Origin: Limnohabitans sp.
GTDB lineage: Bacteria > Pseudomonadota > Gammaproteobacteria > Burkholderiales > Burkholderiaceae_C
DNA length: 9,468 bases
NCBI GenBank assembly: GCA_023260735.1
Contig: JALQUL010000093.1
Location: 1-9,468, forward strand
Direction of reading: 5' to 3'
Made by a program: the position numbers and the translations under genes. The notes beneath the pieces are model-generated. The model saw nothing but the letters and a program-made list of their open reading frames with translations. It did no database searches and had not been told where the DNA came from. Positions 6,255 through 9,468 of this stretch are shown here, in pieces. Every line of letters begins with the position of its first letter. Within the stretch, counting starts at the first letter, position 1.

Positions 6255-6291
6255 TTGTGTGTGGCTCACTTCAAAAGCCAGCCACACACAA
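6255..6291. terminator. Bidirectional terminator between importer and aruH
   Basis: TTGTGTGTGGCT (6255-6266) and AGCCACACACAA (6280-6291) are a perfect 12-bp inverted repeat with a 13-nt loop. It lies just after the last permease stop codon, and its right arm and most of its loop lie inside the 3' end of aruH. T-tracts are weak: a T-rich stretch follows on the plus strand only from 6294 on. Confidence 0.7.
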
Positions 6292-7485
6292 TGATTTGGA
6301 ATTTTCTTTTTCACTAATGAGTGCTTTGGTCAACTGCTTTATTTTTTTGCAGGCGTCTAATAACACAGGTACAGGTTCTACCAAACCAATTCTCACAAAG
6401 CCTTCAGTTTGACGACCAAATGCGTCGCCCACTAATACCGAAACTCCCCACTCATCTAATAAACGTCTAGCAAACTGATGGGCATTAAGACCTGTGGGTC
6501 TAATATCTAACATTACAAACATACCTGCTTTGGGTTTAAAAACAGTGGCTCCCAGCGCATCTGCTAAAGCATGTGTAACCGATTGGCTGCGAAGCTTGTA
6601 TTGCTGACGCATTTCAATGGTCTCGCTCAAGTCAGATTCAAGTGCCACACAAGCGGCCTTTTGAATAAACTCAGGGCAACCATACAGCATACTTAAACCT
6701 AGGTTTTCAAGATGTGTCATTAGTTCGGTTGGGCCTACCACCCAACCTAAACGCCAACCCGTCATGGCATGCGATTTAGACAGACTATTAATGGTAGCAG
6801 TTCTTTGCGCCATTCCTGGTAGAGTGGCTGGATGAATATGCTCACCCTCGTAAACCAAGCTGCTGTAAACCTCATCAGAGATCAACCATAAATCATGCTC
6901 ACAACATAATTGAGCAATCGCTAGCCAGGTGTCTCTTGGAATTACTGCACCGGTAGGATTTTGCGGCGAATTAATTAGAATGGCTTTGGTTTTTGGGGTA
7001 ATAGCAGTAGCTATATCGGCCGCTTGCACTACAAAATCATTTTCAACTTTAGCAGGCACCTTTACCATTTGTGCACCACAGGCTCCGAACACGCCTTCGT
7101 AGGTCACATAGGTGGGGTCTATCACAATCACTTCATCAAGTGGATTCAGTACACAATGCACCACACCAAATAAAGCACACTGCCCTCCAGCTAAAACCGC
7201 AACTTGGTTTTCTTGGGTGGCAATACCGCTTTCTTGACTAAAGCGTTTGGCAATGGCTTGTCTAAGCCTAGAAATACCCAATATGGCTGCATAATGAGTG
7301 TCGCCTGCACGTAGGCTTTCAATAGCAGCTTCCACAATAGGTGTAGGTGTAAAAAAATCAGGGTCACCTACCGATAAAACAGTAATTGCTTCGCCCTCAT
7401 TTTTGCGTTGCATCGCTTCAAAATGCAAGTCCCAAGCAGCAGAACCTTCTCCTGCAATACGAGTGGTTAAATCAGAATAGCGCAT
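6271..7485 (-). CDS. aruH: Arginine:pyruvate transaminase (AruH-like), class I PLP aminotransferase
   Basis: 404-residue cytosolic enzyme that transfers the alpha-amino group of arginine to pyruvate, giving 2-ketoarginine and alanine. Fold-type I residues are intact: Asn176 (NSPQNPTGA), Asp204 and Tyr207 (SDEVYSSL), PLP-binding Lys237 (NSLSKSHAMTGWRLGW) and carboxylate-binding Arg365 (GFVRIGL). The N-terminus MRYSDLTTRIAGEGSAAWD and SLSKSHAMTGWRxGWVVGP match P. aeruginosa AruH as I recall it much better than aspartate aminotransferase. ATG 7485 is used; the TTG directly before it is only a frame extension. AAGGA (7496-7492) overlaps the last codons of aruI, 7 nt away, so the pair is tightly coupled. 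The last codons form one arm of the terminator hairpin. Substrate is inferred from similarity and from the aruI partner. Confidence 0.9.
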   Translation of the reverse strand: MRYSDLTTRIAGEGSAAWDLHFEAMQRKNEGEAITVLSVGDPDFFTPTPIVEAAIESLRAGDTHYAAILGISRLRQAIAKRFSQESGIATQENQVAVLAGGQCALFGVVHCVLNPLDEVIVIDPTYVTYEGVFGACGAQMVKVPAKVENDFVVQAADIATAITPKTKAILINSPQNPTGAVIPRDTWLAIAQLCCEHDLWLISDEVYSSLVYEGEHIHPATLPGMAQRTATINSLSKSHAMTGWRLGWVVGPTELMTHLENLGLSMLYGCPEFIQKAACVALESDLSETIEMRQQYKLRSQSVTHALADALGATVFKPKAGMFVMLDIRPTGLNAHQFARRLLDEWGVSVLVGDAFGRQTEGFVRIGLVEPVPVLLDACKKIKQLTKALISEKENSKSLCVAGF

Positions 7486-7488
7486 CAA

Positions 7489-9120
7489 TTAATCCTTAAT
7501 AGCTTGGGGCGTGAGTTCAATTAAAAAAGGCCCTTTGCCTGCAAAGCCTATTTTTAATAATTCTTGCAAATGAGAAAGGTTTTGTGCATTTGCATAAGGG
7601 CAATTAAAGCCTTTACATAAATCTTCAAAGCGAGGCGCTTTGGGTAATACACCAATAGGCTCAATATTACGAGCCAACATATCATCTCTAATTTGACCTA
7701 AAGCTTGATTGTTCCAAAGTAATATGACGAGCGGGCCTTTTACTTCCTCGTGAGCAGTGGCCAACTCAGTGAGGGTATATAAAATGCCGCCGTCGCCAAC
7801 AATAACTAACACCGGGTCGGTCTCACAGGCAATTTGTGCTCCAATACCAGCGGGTAAGGCAAAACCTAAGGTGCCATAACCAGTAGGATGTAACCAGCGC
7901 CTTGCTTGTTTCATGGGCATTAAATAGTTAGCGCTATAGGCTAACTGGGTCATGTCAGAGCTCACCACCGCATTAGCTGGTAATACCTTCAAAATGGTTT
8001 GAATAATTTGTAGATGTTGTTGTTGAAGTGGCTCTAAGCTATTGTTCATTTCGGAACATATCAAGTCTGTTTTCGAAGTTTTAACAGCACTTGTAGTTGG
8101 AATAAGAGTATTTAATGCCTCTAGAGTGACTTTTGCATCACCATGTAAACCAATGGTGCAGTCATAACGACCAGTAAAACAAGAGGCATCTATATCAATT
8201 CGAATTAATTGGCCATTGATATCAATTCGATCACGCCAAAAATCAGTTTCAGCCAACTCGGTGCCTATTGCAATGACTAAATCAGCATTAGCCACTATTT
8301 CCCATCCTGCGCTTAAGCACAAAATACTTCCCTTGAGATGTGCATACTCGTGATTCACAATCCCTTTACCAGCTACCGTAGTGAGCACTTGGGCTTGTGT
8401 TTTTTGAGCTAATTCTAAAACAGCATCCCCAGCCAAACTAGCACCTCCGCCCACAATCAATACCACTTGCTTTGATTTTTGAATCAGCTCACTGGCGGCC
8501 ATTAAATCGACTTTAGCTGCAATTGGGGCTACTGCATAAGGCTTGATGTCTTGGCTCCAGTCATGTTCTACTAGAGTGGCCAACACATCAATTGGAATAG
8601 AGATATGAACCGGTCGTGGTCTTTGGCTTTTAAAAACATCGAAAGCTTTGGCTATTAACTCGGGAATTTCTTTTTCGTGCATGGCAATTGCAGAAAATGC
8701 TGTAATTCCTTGGGTTAACCATGTTTGATTTTTACATTCATGCAAAAACCCCCAACCTTTACTCAGCGTTTCCACCTGATTCACACTTGAAATTACCAGC
8801 ATAGGTACAGAGTCGGAATAGGCTTGTCCAATCGCCGTACAGGCATTACTCACACCGGGGCCAGAAATTAAAAAGCAAACACCCACTTGCCCAGTGCTTC
8901 TTGCCATGCCATCGGCCATAAAAGCAGCTCCTTGTTCGTGCCTTGTTAACACATGTCGAATACCTGAGTTAGCTAACCCTCTATACAGTTCTAGGGTGTG
9001 TACTCCAGGAATACCAAAAACAGTACGTATTCCATATTGGGCTAACAGAGCAACAAGCGCTTGACCTGCTGTTTTTTGATGATTAACAAGTGAGCTGTGG
9101 GAAAGAATAGAGTTCAACAT
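7489..9120 (-). CDS. aruI: 2-Ketoarginine decarboxylase (AruI-like), thiamine diphosphate enzyme
   Basis: 543-residue cytosolic enzyme of the acetolactate-synthase-like ThDP superfamily. It probably decarboxylates 2-ketoarginine to 4-guanidinobutyraldehyde, the second step of the arginine transaminase pathway. Three domains are visible: an N-terminal PYR domain (about 15-185) with catalytic Glu62 (RHEQGAAFMADG), a middle domain (about 205-340, LIVGGGA), and a C-terminal PP domain (about 375-535) with the ThDP/Mg motif GDG (442-444) ending in WNN (469-471). FGIPGVHTLELYRGLANSGIRH matches AruI as I recall it; acetolactate synthases usually have FGYPGG. The FAD-associated features of acetolactate synthase are not obvious. 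ATG 9120 leaves a 15-residue leader before the domain and has only a distant GAAG 13 nt upstream. It lies directly upstream of aruH, with 3 bp between stop and start. A benzoylformate-decarboxylase-like role is the main alternative. Confidence 0.9.
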   Translation of the reverse strand: MLNSILSHSSLVNHQKTAGQALVALLAQYGIRTVFGIPGVHTLELYRGLANSGIRHVLTRHEQGAAFMADGMARSTGQVGVCFLISGPGVSNACTAIGQAYSDSVPMLVISSVNQVETLSKGWGFLHECKNQTWLTQGITAFSAIAMHEKEIPELIAKAFDVFKSQRPRPVHISIPIDVLATLVEHDWSQDIKPYAVAPIAAKVDLMAASELIQKSKQVVLIVGGGASLAGDAVLELAQKTQAQVLTTVAGKGIVNHEYAHLKGSILCLSAGWEIVANADLVIAIGTELAETDFWRDRIDINGQLIRIDIDASCFTGRYDCTIGLHGDAKVTLEALNTLIPTTSAVKTSKTDLICSEMNNSLEPLQQQHLQIIQTILKVLPANAVVSSDMTQLAYSANYLMPMKQARRWLHPTGYGTLGFALPAGIGAQIACETDPVLVIVGDGGILYTLTELATAHEEVKGPLVILLWNNQALGQIRDDMLARNIEPIGVLPKAPRFEDLCKGFNCPYANAQNLSHLQELLKIGFAGKGPFLIELTPQAIKD

Positions 9121-9409
9121 GGCAAATCAATATCTTCAAATGATGATGGTTAATTTCAAGAAAGAAAAAGCTCTGTATCTCTTTCAATATCAAAACTTGT
9201 TAATAACTTGATGGACGCAAGCCTTTAGCCCTGAACTAGGCTTTTATGGAGCTGAGCTGCACAGACTTTTACAATGGCTTAGTTCATATTGACTAAGTCT
9301 CTATTTTTAAAATAGATGAACCATTGACAATGCTAAACGATTGTTCAGTAGTTATACAAGTAGCAAGATCCCTAATTCATCGAAAAAATTAGAATTGTTG
9401 TATCTAGTG
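9121..9409 (-). promoter_or_regulatory. aruI upstream/leader region, non-coding
   Basis: I see no credible gene here on either strand. Reading toward aruI, TTGTCA (9330-9325) is a possible -35 element, followed by AT-rich sequence around 9301-9315 that could supply a -10. This would give a leader of roughly 170-180 nt. The leader contains a bulged hairpin, AAGCCT (9219-9224) with AGGCTT (9238-9243), which is followed by TTTT on the plus strand only. It also has a direct repeat AACTTG (9194-9199 and 9205-9210) spaced exactly 11 bp, one helical turn. No known riboswitch was recognised. The promoter assignment is tentative. Confidence 0.35.
9278..9332. repeat. Three tandem inverted repeats upstream of aruI
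   Basis: CTTAGT..ATAT..ACTAAG spans 9278-9297 with two mismatched pairs. CTATTTT-T-AAAATAG (9301-9315) is perfect around a single central base. CATTG-A-CAATG (9322-9332) is perfect around a single base. They are packed into 55 bp where the aruI promoter is expected, so one or more may be operators. Confidence 0.5.
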
Positions 9410-9433
9410 ATTGACGTTTACGTAAGCGTCAAT
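9410..9433. promoter_or_regulatory. 24-bp near-perfect palindrome, LiuR-like operator
   Basis: The outer arms ATTGACG (9410-9416) and CGTCAAT (9427-9433) flank a perfect TTACGTAA core (9418-9425); the single mismatched pair is T9417/G9426. TTGACG...TTACGTAA with overlapping CGTCAA resembles the site of LiuR, the MerR-family regulator of leucine/isovalerate degradation, as I remember it. It sits within the promoter at 9411-9442. Confidence 0.5.
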
Positions 9434-9442
9434 TAGCATATT
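9411..9442 (+). promoter_or_regulatory. Predicted rightward promoter at the window edge
   Basis: TTGACG (9411-9416) is a 5-of-6 -35 box. Possible -10 boxes are TAGCAT (9434-9439, 17-bp spacer) or CATATT (9437-9442, 20-bp spacer); a long spacer would fit MerR-type activation. The palindrome fills the spacer. The regulated gene would lie past 9468. Confidence 0.45.
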
Positions 9443-9468
9443 CCTATTCATGTAATTAGTAAAAAGCC

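Noticed and set aside
7298..7480. Plus-strand open frame of 60 codons opposite aruH
   Set aside because: It is antisense to the conserved N-terminal part of the transaminase and has no ribosome site or family signal.
1..9468. Mobile elements, CRISPR arrays, tRNA or rRNA genes
   Set aside because: No transposase or integrase frame, no regularly spaced repeats, and no tRNA- or rRNA-like sequence was recognised on either strand.

Overview
The window is AT-rich (I judge about 40% G+C by eye) and gene-dense. Gene content suggests a low-G+C betaproteobacterium, possibly Burkholderiales/Alcaligenaceae-like. This rests on a GhrA-type reductase beside a biotin-dependent acyl-CoA carboxylase, a BetI-like TetR regulator, and Pseudomonas-like arginine catabolic enzymes. 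The assignment is inference only; there is no rRNA or other phylogenetic marker.

Layout. (1) 1-172 is the C-terminal biotin-carrier end of an acyl-CoA carboxylase alpha subunit (methylcrotonyl/propionyl/acetyl-CoA type), followed by a terminator. (2) 343-1269 (+) is a GhrA-type glyoxylate/hydroxypyruvate reductase with its own promoter. (3) On the minus strand, 2731-1967 encodes dimethylarginine dimethylaminohydrolase (DDAH), and 1950-1279 encodes a BetI-like TetR regulator starting at a TTG codon. (4) Divergently, 2897-6250 (+) encodes a complete basic-amino-acid ABC importer: ATPase, periplasmic binding protein, and two permeases. Between the binding protein and the first permease lie a strong RNA hairpin and the decayed 3' end of a second binding-protein gene, whose stop codon overlaps the permease start. 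(5) A 12-bp bidirectional terminator hairpin at 6255-6291 separates the importer from a minus-strand aruI-aruH pair (9120-6271): 2-ketoarginine decarboxylase and arginine:pyruvate transaminase. (6) 9121-9468 is non-coding. It holds the aruI leader, three closely spaced inverted repeats, and near the right edge a 24-bp near-perfect palindrome inside a likely rightward promoter. That palindrome resembles sites of LiuR, the MerR-family regulator of branched-chain amino-acid degradation.

How the parts fit. The importer probably brings in arginine-like cations. AruH converts arginine to 2-ketoarginine and AruI decarboxylates that to 4-guanidinobutyraldehyde (arginine transaminase route). DDAH hydrolyses methylated arginines to citrulline plus a methylamine. 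Importer and ddaH share one divergent control region with a TTGAACA/TGTACAA palindrome that overlaps both predicted start sites, and the TetR gene lies directly downstream of ddaH. I read this as a compact uptake-and-breakdown module for arginine and methylarginines. It is inserted between a carboxylase operon end and a LiuR-like promoter. The enzymes are known families; the less familiar parts are their combination, the shared operator, and the binding-protein remnant fused by overlap to the permease.
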